Assembly (NCBI RefSeq): GCF_029784135.1
Contig: NC_073746.1
Location: 392,136-456,135, forward strand
Direction: 5' to 3'
From: Toxorhynchites rutilus septentrionalis
Lineage: Eukaryota > Arthropoda > Insecta > Diptera > Culicidae
Length of the DNA stretch: 64,000 bases
Shown: piece after piece, positions 41,947-53,719 of the stretch
How the letters are laid out: every line of letters begins with the position of its first letter
Position numbering within the stretch: the first letter of the stretch is position 1
Notes under the pieces: generated by a model
The model's input: only the letters and a program-made list of their open reading frames with translations
Databases searched by the model: none
What the model was told of the DNA's origin: nothing
Position numbers and translations under genes: made by a program

Positions 41947-43780
41947 TCAATTGTTTACATTGTTACTGCTATCAATAACGTACAGGGTGTCCTCTTCCAG
42001 CTTTTGCAGATTTTCTGGTAGCAGCATGTTTTCTCCGGCATGAGACAAAACGTCACATATCAAAGACGATTCTACATTCAGAATATATTCACATGGTCGT
42101 GGTTCCAGGAGGTATAGCGCGATAGCATTTGAGCTAGATGAGTGTTCGGTACATTTTAATTTCACCTCAACTTGCCGATGCTGTTTTGTTTTATCACAAA
42201 TGTCGCCTCCACTGTAGAAATTGCTCAATTGATTTTCATGTTCACGTTTGTTTAGAATTGTTGGATTTTTCTCCAACCATTCTATATGTTTATCTTTCTT
42301 GAAGTATCCCAAAAAGATGGAAGTATCGTCGTGAAATTGTCGCACGTGCTTTCCATAGCATAATTCAAATTTCCACCAACCCGATCCCTGCAAATTATTA
42401 TGTAATATATTGGATATCAGAATGACAAAATAGCTGCTACAAACCCCAGTGAGACAATATTCTCCATCCAGAAATTCTAAAAGTGGTTTAAGTTCCCTCG
42501 ATTTGGTTATCTTTTTTGTAAATGCGTTCAGCAGGTTTGTATTTTCCTTTCTAGCAGCATTCTCAGTTGACTCTTTTTTATCAGAAACATCCATGATAGG
42601 AATGTCACTTGGGAAAAGCTCAACCTTCATTGGACCATCCTGTAAGAAACAGTCGTTTTCATTCCATGCATATTTACTTTGAACTTAATAAAAAAGAAGC
42701 ATAACCATGACATGAAAAACCAAACAAACCTCAGAATTCAAAATAGCTACGGCTTCAATAAGGCCTGAATGGATGTCCTATAGTAGAAAATTATATTAAA
42801 GCACATAAAATCAAACACAATAAAACTAATATAATATTACGCAAACTAAATGTGTTGAAATATGATTGTCTTGTTTCATACCGTAAGCTTTTGATATTTC
42901 ATTTTCATGCTCTCAATCTCCATCATAAGGAGACTTTTCGGTTTCTTTGGGGAATTTCCTACTGCAACACAGTTGATTTTATTCTCTTCTGTATCCTGTG
43001 GTTTATACTTCGGATGGGCACAAAGCATTGGTGTTAAAATGATCACCTCATAATTGCATGTCGACGTTTCTTTCAACGAATATACTTCGTTTTTACCATG
43101 TAGATAGCACACGTATAGAACTTTGGTAATACGATGCTCTCCATTCAAATCACATACTGTGCCCGAATCCATTTCCAGTTCAATGTATGGCAAGTTAAGT
43201 CCATCGATTTTTTTGTACTTAGATTTATCTCCTTCACCACCACTTTTTTCATATTGAGCTTTCAGTTTGGCTGTTTTTTGTTCGTCCCATTTGCCAAGAT
43301 AATAGTAATGCAACTTGCTTGTTTTCTCTTGCCTTTCTTCGTGATACTGTTTGATATAATTCCCATGACAAACTTCATAGGTCCAGTAACTTTCGATTCT
43401 ATAAGAACAGGTCGAATGGCTGAAAAGCGGTGTAAGCAACTCTATCGGACTTGGGCCATTGTATTGCACCTCTCCTCCGGATTCCTTCGTAGCAATTGAT
43501 GGAATAATGCATCGATATTTTTCCTTGTTCGCGGTAGTCACAGCCATTTCCTCGTCACCAATATTAGTGCTCTTTAAATGAAAAATAAAAAAATATAGAT
43601 TTATTTTCTTGACTAGGCGTAGGATTTTCAACATACCAAAAGTTCATCTTTTCCATGCCAGGCGAGATTGAAAAGAATCGTATCGTCGAAACCTTTTGCA
43701 TCATGAGCAATAACAACTGAAGTAGTGACGAATAGTCCTCCCAGAAGCAGATAGAGCCGTGACGAAAAGCTCATCCTCAT
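41947..43780 (-). CDS. ERLEC1: Endoplasmic reticulum lectin 1 (erlectin)
   Basis: Five exons on the minus strand: 43,780-43,637, 43,571-42,882, 42,777-42,730, 42,639-42,445, 42,387-41,947. All introns are GT-AG, all joints are phase 0, and the total is 505 residues (human about 483). Signal peptide in residues 1-25 (LYLLLGGLFVTTSVVIA). Two MRH (PRKCSH-type) domains follow: the first with YWTYEVCHGNYIKQYHEE near 108, the second from exons 4-5 with GWWKFELCYGKHVRQFH near 362. Erlectin and OS-9 bind trimmed N-glycans in the ER lumen and work with the HRD1-SEL1L complex in ER-associated degradation. No C-terminal KDEL is seen, as in the family. Confidence 0.95.
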
Positions 43781-44448
43781 ATCGTTGAGTTTACTTCGTA
43801 ACTGTAACAATATGTACTTTTCGAAAATTTTGCAATCTAAATTTTCAACTCTTGTTTTTTTTTGAGTCAGTGATATGAAGAATACGTGTTTTGCTTTGTA
43901 GGTGTCATGTAATATTGAATTCAATGTTGGTCACTGGGTCACGTTCTCGCAACTGGAAAACAATTGCCAGAAAGTTAAGCGATCCACACACGCTCAATAT
44001 TATAGCGTCATATAAGTTGGCTGTGCAATAAAATTGAACATGCACCCAGAAAAATGCTCACTAAAAAATATCAATATATCAAATTCTTTGGTAAGGCAAA
44101 CATTGGTAGAATGTACAAATTTTCTGTACATATTACCAACCGTATGTAAAAACGATTGGTAAATTTTATTACATGATATTGACAACTTTGATAATTGTTA
44201 TTTTTGGCAACCGCGAAGAAAATCTATCATCATTTCAAAAATCACCGTGCGGATAGCAACAATACATTCGCTGGAATCAACGAATCGGCGGTAATGCGTA
44301 CTGGACCAATTAGTAGTACAGGCAGGAAGTTTATTGTGTGGTGTAGCATAATATTTTAACCAGTTATTTGTAGGTGACCAAATTCCCAGCCAAGATGTGC
44401 TGATGAATATATCCATGTAATCCATGTATCGATTCGATTATCAACCAA
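43781..44448. other. Upstream region of ERLEC1
   Basis: No supported gene or recognised repeat. Presumed promoter of the minus-strand ERLEC1. Confidence 0.4.
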
Positions 44449-44923
44449 CCTTCTTGAAGTGGCCACTTCAACCACCCGGTTGGCGCTCGGAATATCACTG
44501 TGAAGTAAGAGTCAAGTCGAGCCATCAGGATGGATTCATTTCGGCTACCGGTCGCTTTTAGCCATTACTGGTATCGGTATATGAACCCGAAGAAGCTGGT
44601 TGAGGTAAATTCGGTTTTGCTTGAGATATTTTCCACATATCAGCTCATTGATCAATTGATTGCAGATTAAATTTTATCATCTCTCACGGAACATGACCAT
44701 GCAGAGAACGACCAAACTGTATAAACTGCCGGACGATACGAAAACGTTCGGTTTCCAGAAAATACGGGAAGCGGATTTGAAAGAGACCTATCGATTGTTG
44801 GAGCGCTACCTCGCGGGATTCCATCTAACGCCGGCGTTTGATGAGGACAAATTCCGCCACTGGTTCTTGCCTCAAGAAAGTATCATTGATTGTTTCGTGG
44901 TGGAGAAGAGACTTTTTCAATAA
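44449..44923 (+). pseudogene. N-myristoyltransferase pseudogene fragment
   Basis: The plus strand reads [11 protein letters not shown], then [16 protein letters not shown], an abrupt break, then YWYRYMNPKKLVE, an intron-like segment (44,608-44,663, GTAAAT...TTGCAG), IKFYHLSRNMTMQRT, TKLYKLPDDTKTFGF and HWFLPQESIIDCFVVE. These are consecutive pieces of glycylpeptide N-tetradecanoyltransferase. About 55 residues between GFISA and YWYR are missing, including the joint region, and the frame ends 12 bp after VVE. Because an intron is kept, this is a DNA-level segmental copy, not a processed retrocopy. Exon edges are estimated. Confidence 0.85.
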
Positions 44924-45738
44924 AACCAGAGCCGCGTCGAAGTGGAAGGGATGAAATTTTCGGTATCTGATGTCGACTGCTTACACTGTAAGCCTTACAG
45001 CATAAATTAACCTACTTAAATTTACTTCGTCAACGTAATATATAAATAGATCTTATTTAACTAGCGAAAAGTTGATAATGTGCCTGTAAGAGATTTAGGT
45101 GATAAAAAAATAGCCATAAAGGTATATTATTTTGAATCATTTTCGCCTATGTTTAGGATATATATTAAACCAGCGTCATGGGTAGTATGTACCAAAAAAA
45201 TCGTCGTATATACCGTATATCACATCAAACAATTTCTAGAGAATTTCCAATTCATTCATTCATTAATGTTAGCAATTCATCATCTTATATACCGATGTTT
45301 TTTGGTGTCCCTAAATTAAAAAAATGTATTATGTTACATTCAATAGGCTTCCAGTATAGAAAAAATCTAAACAGATTCGACAGATTTGATTAATTAATTT
45401 TCAGGAGAAGCATTTATTTCTCATGGCAATAGATATCAATTTAAAAATTCTAACAAATTCATAAATTTCGATGATTTAAATTTGTTTCTTTGTTTTTCTC
45501 ATATTTACGAGCTATAGCTAACAACTCTGCCTTATTCATAGTGAATGATGAGACTTTTCATTTTTTCTTAGCTACGGAAATTATATTCCGAAATATGAAA
45601 TCGCATTAGGGACCTAACGAAATCTAAATTGACAAATGAGTGTTTTGCCGTTCACTTTACTTCATTGTGAAAAAACACATACATAAACTTGCATATAATT
45701 CCTCCGCATTTCCTTTAATCTAAACATCGTAATATTCA
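44924..45738. other. Intergenic, nothing recognised
   Basis: AT-rich sequence (TATA- and AAAT-rich) without supported genes. Short open frames at 45,080-45,393 show no domain. Confidence 0.45.
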
Positions 45739-45742
45739 TTAA

Positions 45743-45928
45743 CCCTTTCATTACAACAGTGTGCTCCGCCGAAGTGCTACCCCTGTACGGAGCACTGTGC
45801 CGAAAAGTATGCACATCGCGCTGGTGTGATCGAAGAGCAGTATGAATTCCATGTCGTCTAAAGACGACGCTCGTACACACAGCTCGTCGCGCGGACGTCG
45901 TCTATAGACGACGCTCGTAACGAAAGGG
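45743..45928. mobile_element. piggyBac-like MITE (TTAA target)
   Basis: Ends CCCTTTCATTAC and GTAACGAAAGGG are inverted and flanked by TTAA on both sides (45,739-45,742 and 45,929-45,932). TTAA targets with CCC termini are the piggyBac signature. Internally it has palindromic GTCGTCTATAGACGAC and GTCGTCTAAAGACGAC blocks. No coding. Confidence 0.78.
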
Positions 45929-46150
45929 TTAAATTCACCATTTTTAAATTCAATACAAATCCAACGCTATTTATTTTTATTGGCAACACTGAAAAAATCT
46001 GCTTTGTTTACAAAATTTATCGAAATCAGTCAATCAGAAATCAGAACGACTGACAGAAATTTGGTCCGTATCTGACAGAAATTTGGTTCGTAAAGGACCC
46101 TATTGTCTGATCTTATCTTAGGTTTTGACCAAGGCGCTTATATCAATGTA

Positions 46151-47435
46151 AAGGGTGTGTCACATCAAATTGCATCACGGAAAAAACGCTGTAGAAATTT
46201 ATTTTTTAGGAATTATACCTTCAGCTTTTGCTTATAATCAGATAAGAGTGTATAGATCACGTTGGCCATGCTTCACTGTCAATTTTTCGTAAATTTGGAA
46301 AAATATCGTCGAACGAAAAAGAGCGTCGTGAATTAATCCTGTGCACTCATTTCGAGAATCCGGAGTTGTCACATCGGGACATCGGTAAGATGCTGGGAAT
46401 CGTCAGCAGAGTACTAAAACGATACTTTGAGAACCTAACCATCGACCGCAAGGTGAAGAACGGCAAAAATGGATGCTCCGTCAGTGAAAAAGATCACAAG
46501 CGCGTAGTTAAGCAGTTTAGACGTGATCCGAGAAGTTCGTTCCGGGATGTCGCCAATAAGCTGAATTTGTCAAGTTCATTCGTCCAGCGGACCAAGCAGC
46601 GGGAGGGCCTGCGTACATACAAGGTTCAGAAGGCTCCTAACCGCGACGAAAGGCAAAACATGGTGGGGAAGACGCGAGCCCGGAAGCTGTACACCGAAAT
46701 GCTGACGAAGCCGCATTGCCTGGTAATGGACGACGAAACCTACGTCAAAGCGGACTTTCGTCTGCTGCCGGTCCTGTTGTTCTTCTCCGCAGAGGACAAA
46801 TTCAGCGTTCCGGAGGAGATTCGCAAGCAGAAACTATCCAAGTTTGCCAAAAAGTACATGGTGTGGCAAGCGATCTGCTCTTGCGGAAAGCGGAGCGCCC
46901 CCTTCGTGATGACCGGCACGGTAAACGGGCAGGTTTACCTTAAGGAGTGCCTACAGAAGCGCTTACTACCACCATTGAAGCAGCACGAGGGCCCGACCAT
47001 CTTCTGGCCGGATCTCGCTTCGTGCCACTATTCAAAGGACGTGTTGGAGTGGTACGAAGCCAACGGGGTCACCTTCGTGCCAAAGGAAATGAACCCGCCC
47101 AACGCGCCGGAGCTTCGCCCAATAGAGAAATATTGAGCGATTATGAAGCAGGCCCTCCGGAAGAACCCAAAAGTTGTTAAATCGGAGGCGGACTTCAAGA
47201 GAAAATGGATTTCTGTTAAAAAAAAACTACAACCTGACGTTGTACAGAACCTTATGGACGGGGTAAAGAGGAAGGTGCAAGCATACGGGCTTGAGCTCGA
47301 AGTATGAATAAAAAGAAAATGCCAAAAGTTGTTTAATAGTTTTTATTTTACTGTCTGAAATTTTCAAAAGGATTGGTCTACTGGCGAATTTCTACAGCGT
47401 TTTTTCCGTGATGCAATTTGATGTGACACACCCTT
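46151..47435 (+). mobile_element. DD37E mariner-like (ITm) transposon, copy 2
   Basis: 1285 bp, same ends as copy 1, TA duplications at 46,149-46,150 and 47,436-47,437. Very similar to copy 1 except for the lesions described for its transposase. Confidence 0.92.
46311..47308 (+). pseudogene. DD37E transposase, copy 2, inactivated
   Basis: Initiator changed from ATG to ATA at about 46,304. A 12-bp loss removes four residues of the DNA-binding helix (MLGIVSRVLK against MLGIVQSTVSRVLK). The catalytic Asp (VMDDETY), Asp (WPDLAS) and Glu (PELRPIEKY) are all present, but the Trp codon after EKY is TGA at 47,134-47,136. After it the frame stays open to a stop at about 47,307. It lacks the 50-bp duplication of copy 1, so each copy died separately. 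Confidence 0.9.
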
Positions 47436-47439
47436 TATA

Positions 47440-47759
47440 ACAGGTGAAGCAACATCATCACTTCAATAAGAAGGGGATTACGGTTTGTGGAGCGGGGGTT
47501 GTTTGTTTTGTTATTGCTAGGATACACCATTTTTGCATTTTCACATGCGAGAGTAGTGGAAATGAGAATGAAATTCTACAAAATCATCCCTTCTTTTTCA
47601 CATAAATTCGCGAAAGTCGAACATAGTAGGCATCGTTCGAATAAGCATCGTAGCAGTGTGTAGCGAGCCGCCAGCAGCGTTCTGATGCTGTTTGTAAACA
47701 ATACCGACAGCAATTCCAATATGGCTGAAAGTGCATTTCATATGATTGTTTCACCTGGT
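47440..47759. mobile_element. MITE-like element next to DD37E copy 2
   Basis: ACAGGTGAAGCAA at the left and TTGTTTCACCTGGT at the right are inverted. TATA-like flanks on both sides. No ORF. Class unresolved. Confidence 0.45.
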
Positions 47760-47764
47760 ATATA

Positions 47765-48470
47765 TAGAGGCGCCTTGGTTTTTACCAAGATGGTGGAGTT
47801 AACAGGTGGCTCGTAATTTACACTATTTAGAAAAGACGTATGAGGAATGGCAAGACGAAAAGTTTGGATTTGTTTATGTTATTACTTACGTTGGTATGGT
47901 TACATTTGATTTCGTCGAAGGTATTTGAAGCAGTATAATAACTAAACAGTTGTCGTTGAAAATGGTAACCTAGTAACCTTTATGCATATGCTTCCGCCAG
48001 CTGGCTTGGCTGATGTGATATGATTTATTCAGGGAATGCTTTGATCGTGGTACCGCCACTGGCGCATAATTTGCAGCTTTGTTTTTTGTGCTGGTTCATA
48101 ACGGCAATCAACCGTGCCAGCGATACTGTAGTCAATGTTTAGTGTTGTTTGGATACCATCTATGTAAATAAGTTCAAACTTACGGGATACGTCCATTTCA
48201 AACAATACCATTAAAATGGTGAACAACTGTCAAATTAAAAATAAGGAACTTTTGCTCAACAGTATGATTTTAAATCCAAAAGCTGAACCAAAGATGTAAA
48301 GCCCAGACTGTGTCACTTGAACTGTAAAATATGTATGCAAATAGCAAAACATCTGCATAAAAATGCATTTAAGTTGTAAAAAAAAAAAAAAAAAAGGGAT
48401 ACGTCCGAACGGCAATTCTGACATTACGTTTTACCTTCCACTTCACTTTCCTTGGTTTTTACCTAACACT
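47765..48470. repeat. Dispersed repeat family R1, copy 2
   Basis: Matches 1147-1652 in the same orientation. It is longer because of a 201-bp retrocopy plus an 11-bp duplication. Confidence 0.75.
48195..48395 (+). mobile_element. Poly-A retrocopy inserted in repeat R1
   Basis: 201 bp ending in an A run of about 18. Flanked by the exact 11-bp duplication GGGATACGTCC (48,184-48,194 and 48,396-48,406). Copy 1 of R1 (about 1580-1592) shows the site once. These are the marks of LINE-mediated retroposition. The source RNA is not recognised; no A/B boxes are convincing. Confidence 0.88.
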
Positions 48471-48706
48471 CTGTGAACGCACGCCACAGATGTCAAGTCA
48501 CACATGAATGATTGTAATCATTCGTTACGGTGATTTTAAATATAGTCTACCACATAACCGGACCGGATCAATGAATTTAGCAGCGATAGAATGTTTTTGT
48601 TCATCGTGACCAATTAGAATGCATATAATGCTTCCAGTATTTACATCTGGGAATAATCGTTTGGAACTAACGATGAATTAACTAATATTCATTACCTTGG
48701 ATTGCA

Positions 48707-49758
48707 ATGATTGTTTTGAGGTCTATTTACGTGCGGTTCCTAAGCATCATTCTTCTGGCATCGATATGTGTCACATTACTGATTTCAAGTCTTCCGATAT
48801 CATCTGGTAGGTTAGATTGGTAATATCACCGTTTATCTTATAAATCACGTACATTTCCAGAGACGTGCAAATGTGAAGGTGCTTCTGAACGCGATATCCA
48901 ACATGAGAAATTTCACAGAAGTTTTAAAGAAACGTTTACTTCGGAAAAACCCAAGTTAGCACTGTTGGTTCCATTCCGAGATCGATTCGATGAATTACTT
49001 CGATTCGTTCCTCACATCTCGGCGTTCCTGAATCGACAGCAGATTCCATTTCACATATTTGTGTTGAATCAGAATGATCGATACCGTTTCAACAGAGCAT
49101 CGTTGATAAATGTAGGATTCGTACAGGTTAAAGATCACTATGATTATATTGCGATGCATGATGTGGATTTGCTTCCACTCAACGACAATCTAAAATACGA
49201 CTACCCAGGAGATGGACCCCTGCATATTTCCGGCCCCGAATTCCACCCAAAGTACCATTATGCCACATTCATTGGGGGAATCCTGCTGCTCAAAACCGAA
49301 CATTATCAGCAGCTCAATGGCATGTCGAACAACTATTGGGGATGGGGTTTAGAAGACGATGAGTTCTACGTGCGCATAAAGGAAATGGGACTAGAGATAG
49401 CGCGTCCTCGGAATATAACCACCGGTGTTGACGATACGTTTTTGTGCGTTTATATTATGTGTAGCAACAATAAATATTATATTTGAATTCCGTATTTTTC
49501 AGGCATATCCACGATCGATTGCATCGAAGACGTGACACAACTAAATGCTTCAATCAGCGTGAAATCACGCGTCGAAGAGACCGCGAAACGGGACTCAGCA
49601 CCCTACGATATAGAATCGACAGCACTAAGGAGCTAACCATCGATAAGGATGCGTTGACAGTGCTTAACATTAACCTAGAGTGTGATAAATCGAAAACGCC
49701 ATGGTGTGAATGTGTTTCTGAAACAAAGAGTCGGTTGGAAAGCAAGAAAAAAAATTAG
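48707..49758 (+). CDS. B4GALT7: Beta-1,4-galactosyltransferase 7 (xylosylprotein type)
   Basis: Exons 48,707-48,806, 48,861-49,443 and 49,503-49,758 give 312 residues; introns are 54 and 59 bp. Type II Golgi protein: a short cytosolic start, then a signal anchor ([18 protein letters not shown], residues 11-28). The glycosyltransferase-7 domain holds [22 protein letters not shown], the metal-binding DVD in MHDVDLLP, the donor/acceptor motif [14 protein letters not shown], and C-terminal [11 protein letters not shown] and TPWCEC. It transfers galactose to xylose in the proteoglycan linker tetrasaccharide, which precedes heparan and chondroitin sulfate synthesis. The start was chosen for the anchor it provides. 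No breaks. Confidence 0.95.
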
Positions 49759-50019
49759 CTATTCTCTTCAAACTATGAAATTAACATCCAGTTGCCATAA
49801 TCATTCGCCGTAATACCCATTTACTAATCAGTTTCCCTCTTAATGCAAAACACTGAACCATATCAAACCAATCATTTTATCCATAATTTTTTCTCATTTC
49901 CACATTTGCTTTAAATTTGTAGGATGAGGAACTAATCTCGCGATACACATAATACAAAACAATACATAAACATAAGTATAATATATAATTTCAGCTACCT
50001 AACTGAATATAGTAAAACA
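49759..50019 (+). other. B4GALT7 3' flank
   Basis: AT-rich, no gene. Likely 3' UTR sequence. Confidence 0.4.
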
Positions 50020-50361
50020 GTGCGAAAATCCCTTGAGACCATGATTCGTATTTTAAAATCAACATCCCAATATATTTATATTTCTCTTTTGGTAGTTCTA
50101 AGTACAGCATTCTCCAACTGTGTTGGAGTTTTTTCTCTCAAATTGAAACAGGGCGAATTATACCTGGACAGCGGCCAATTTCAACTTCTTTGGTACAACC
50201 TAAATGCGGAGAGAAGAAACAAACTATCATTATTTATTATGTTGCACAAACAGAACGTTAAGTGCAATTTACATGAACTGAATAGCGATAAATACAACAA
50301 AGGTCACACTTTGCTACCTCCATCAAATCAAAAGCACGGGAAAACAAATTTGTGTAATTAG
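50020..50361 (+). pseudogene. Unidentified ORF, possibly odorant-receptor C-terminal remnant
   Basis: 113 codons. A hydrophobic segment (YIYISLLVVLSTAFSNCVGV, residues about 18-37) is followed by QLLWYNLNAERRNKLSLFIM and LHKQNVKC. This pattern (small hydrophobic helix, then WY...R..L..I...Q) is reminiscent of the last exons of insect odorant receptors, but the usual ending is absent and no upstream exons are seen. Treat as unidentified. Confidence 0.22.
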
Positions 50362-51481
50362 GTACGTCAATTTCTAATTAAGTTGGAACGGATCTAGCAG
50401 TCTATCAATGATGTTCAATGTCATTCATAATATCAGCAAAGAAGAAACCTTAATTTTTCTATATGAAAGTGCAGATATACATCGTTCATTCTATTTTTCT
50501 AGTGATTCGCCACAAAAAAAGAACAGAGTATATAGAACAGAAATTGCATGCCAAACCAACCGACCTCTGCCACGATCCTCTCCGATTTTTTTTTGAAACT
50601 TTGTGCATATGCTCGCAGCTATTTAAATTTTCAATTTTCATTATCAGATGACCAATTTTAATTATTACTGATTTTTTAACAAGGCAGCATCCAGAATCGT
50701 TGACCTTTTTTGCAAAAAATAATAACTCGACATCCAGATGTTCGATTGAAGTATGATGTACGGCAAAGTTGTTGGGATAATATCCACACTTGTTCACAGT
50801 TAGGGGAGAGCTGGTATAGATAATGGGCACATGAGCGGTCAGAAAAGTCCGTGCTGCCACTGATGACAATCAAATCGTCGATCAAGAATTATCCTATATT
50901 AGATTCACTACAACAAAAATTAGCGTATCTGAGCATCTGGTGGAACTTGGTTACATAAATCAGTTAGACGGCGTTTGGCTTCCATATTATTTGACCGAAA
51001 TAAATTTTATGGATCTGCTACTCGCTCTATAAACGCAAAATAAACTGATTCTCGTTCGATATAATCATTAGCTATTCCCAATTGGAAAGGAGTTCTGTGT
51101 TCAACCTAAACACTTCTATCAAACAACCAGTCGATAAATCATTATAAATGCAGTTCGAAACTGGGCGATTTAGCATCGGTTCAGTATTAGCCATTTAGCC
51201 AACATTTTGACGTAACAACCATTTGTACGCAATAATGACGTCGCTCCAAACAGATGGCAATTCAAGAAATGATGAACCTCATAATATGGATGTCAAACTT
51301 GGTAATTTTTCACTAGCTCATCCACTGTGTTTATAGATTCACTGAGGTCACATTTTCCAGAATGATTGTTCCGACGGAAATGAACTTTTTCAATCTGAAC
51401 TAAACATAATATTGAGATGTATCAAACTAACTAATTAGTATTCTTTTTAACTTTATTCATCATATTTTCCGGTAGATTGAT
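50362..51481. other. Intergenic, nothing recognised
   Basis: No supported gene. Open frames on the minus strand near 50,486-50,885 have no domain and no splice support. Confidence 0.4.
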
Positions 51482-51697
51482 CTAGTGACTACGTATCTCA
51501 TCTGGCATTAAAGGCAAATCTTCTTGATAATCAATTTTTTCCGTGATTTTTGAATGCCATATGGCACCCGCGATGTTTCTAACACACCCAACCAAGACTT
51601 TAAAGCTCTGAGCCTCTCCACGAGGAGCATGCTCCATAATTCGTTTTACTGACGCGTGAAATGAATCAGCTGACATATAAGTGTGTTCCGCATTCAA
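51482..51697 (-). pseudogene. Fragment of a transposon-type protein (weak)
   Basis: Minus frame with NAEHTYMSADSFHASVKRIM, resembling the GHT-x-M-x-x-DS-x-H-x-x-(V/I)E motif I recall from DUF7869-like, transposon-associated proteins of insects. Nothing else of the domain is seen. Confidence 0.25.
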
Positions 51698-52289
51698 ATA
51701 TTTCGGAGTAATTCAACGGATCAATTGTTGAAGAAATGATAAGTGGGTTAGCAAGACCATCAGATTTCAATTCTTGTTCTGTCCTGTCGAGTTTTGAATG
51801 ACGAATTGTTTGTGGATTTCTAAACGATATCTTAAATGTAAAGTCCAGTAGCAGTATGCATTTTTGTTTATTTTATGAACATGATTTCCATTATCTTAAA
51901 ATGTCTCGAGAACAATTTGTCCTAGGACAAAACGTCACAAATGGTTTTTGATGTAAAATTGCATGTAGATTCAATTTGTTATATTACTTTTCTTGAATCA
52001 TCACGATTTCGAAGAGTATTGAATTCTTAAAAATTCCCGAAAAATCATATTTGCATTTTGATGAGTCTGACATTACACCACTATATGCAGTGTTTGGATA
52101 TCCGTCAATATCGAATGAACCACAATGTGTCATGCTACTAAGCTACTAGCCTGGATGATTCGGATACTGTACCGAATGACAGAATTCAGTTTTGTTGCAC
52201 CAAATGAATGTATGCAGCGAGGAATAAAGCCTGTTGATTGCATATCCGAGCGGTACCAAACATCGCACGCCACTCTCGATGTATGTGTA

Positions 52290-52515
52290 GCGCACTTATA
52301 ACGTATCACCAGTGTTTACCGATTGATCCTTTCACTGAATAATTCGCTTTCGTTCGTTGAAATATGATCCTACACAAATCATTTCCCTCAGTGGCATTCT
52401 TTTGCTTTTTCGTGCTACAAATCACGACACAACTCTGCTTCGGTTCGCACTTCATGACAAACGAGCCAACAAATTAAAACCGTAATATACGGTTTCGGTG
52501 CAGAAAGTTTATTTT
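52290..52515. repeat. Inverted repeat pair P, left arm
   Basis: About 75% similar to the complement of 59,315-59,500 (shared pieces TTTACCGATTGA, TTTCACTGAATAA, CGGTTCGCACTTCATG, CGGTTTCGGTGCAGAAAGTT). Brackets copia-1 B and its surroundings. Confidence 0.6.
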
Positions 52516-53239
52516 CTTCTTTGCCTCTAACATATAGGGGAAAAGCGGTTAAAATTAATACCCTAAGGAATATGCCCGTTTACACATACCGCTACAATTT
52601 CTGTTTTTCGAAGAACCTCACTAATTATTGTTCAAGATATCAAACGATTTTTATTATAAAAAATAGTACATATTTCATTAGAAGAAAAAAAAGTTGTAAA
52701 ATATAACATGTTTTAGCGTGCAGGTAAAATGATCGCCCGATGGCGGTAAAATGAACACATATTATACTGAATTGCGTAGATTTATGCGTTGTTCCATCTC
52801 CAAATTTGTTTGAGAAAGAAGTTATATGTATAAAATAATCTGGGCCTATTCACCTAAAGTAGTAATTAGAATTTTCTCATACGTACAAAAACGTAGTAAG
52901 CAACACATAACGCTCCACATATTGAGGTTTTGTTTTGGTTGGGGTGGCATACTTTTCCAGAGTCAAAGCAACAAAAGGAACCTCTTGAAGAGCAACGTGT
53001 GATAAGGTATATCAGCTTTAGAAAACATAACATTGTAATTCGTTATGGTGGCTCATTTTACCTCAAATAACAAAATAATTTCGAATACGAATTAACCGCT
53101 GAAATCAAACAAAATATATGTTTAGCACTCATTTAAAAGATAAAAAGACATTCAAATTTTGGTATCCTCCGCCCCACCCCCCCTACGTAACACAATTTCC
53201 TATCTCTAATACACAGTAAGTAATGCAACCTCGACTCTT
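52516..53239. other. Intergenic, nothing recognised
   Basis: AT-rich with a C-rich tract at 53,168-53,184. No supported gene. Confidence 0.4.
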
Positions 53240-53440
53240 ACACCGCAGTATCGCTAGGTGCTGCTGATCATAAAAGCATTTACAATGCAATGATTGATCA
53301 GTTTCAAAAGGACGAAATTCCTTACAATGATCATTTGAAAGGATTCGCGTCGGACGGTGCGACGTATGTTTTGCCCCAGATTGAATCGTCTGTTCCAGGC
53401 TGAAAAACCTGAATTCACGATGCTGAACATGAACATGAAG
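53240..53440 (+). pseudogene. hAT-like (ZBED/DUF4371-type) transposase fragment
   Basis: Reads DHKSIYNAMIDQFQKDEIPY then LKGFASDGA, close to the motif of hAT-derived transposases in which a short helix precedes GFxSDGAxxMxG. A frame change follows within 30 bp (SRLKNLN-type reading in another frame). No ends found. Confidence 0.45.
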
Positions 53441-53719
53441 AGCTGAAAGATTTTTATTCGATCATTCTAACTAATATCTGCCAGGAATCTTATTGAAGAA
53501 ATAAATCATAGTTGCAGTTGATTTCTGTAGCCATGGTGTTGTTAGTCGTAGTCAAGAATGTAATTTTTTCCGTTATTAATAAACCAGACTTTGTATCGAA
53601 CACACGTCTTTCTTCAACAGGTTATGGGCCCAGTTGCGTCTGGCCATTGGAACCTGAATTGGAACTGAAGCGGACAAGTTTTTTGAAGAAATCAAAAGTT
53701 CATAATCAAATCACGGAAA

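Noticed and set aside
43134..43499. 121-codon plus ORF
   Set aside because: Antisense of ERLEC1 exon 2.
50486..50885. Minus-strand ORF of 127 codons
   Set aside because: No recognisable domain, low-complexity AT-rich DNA.
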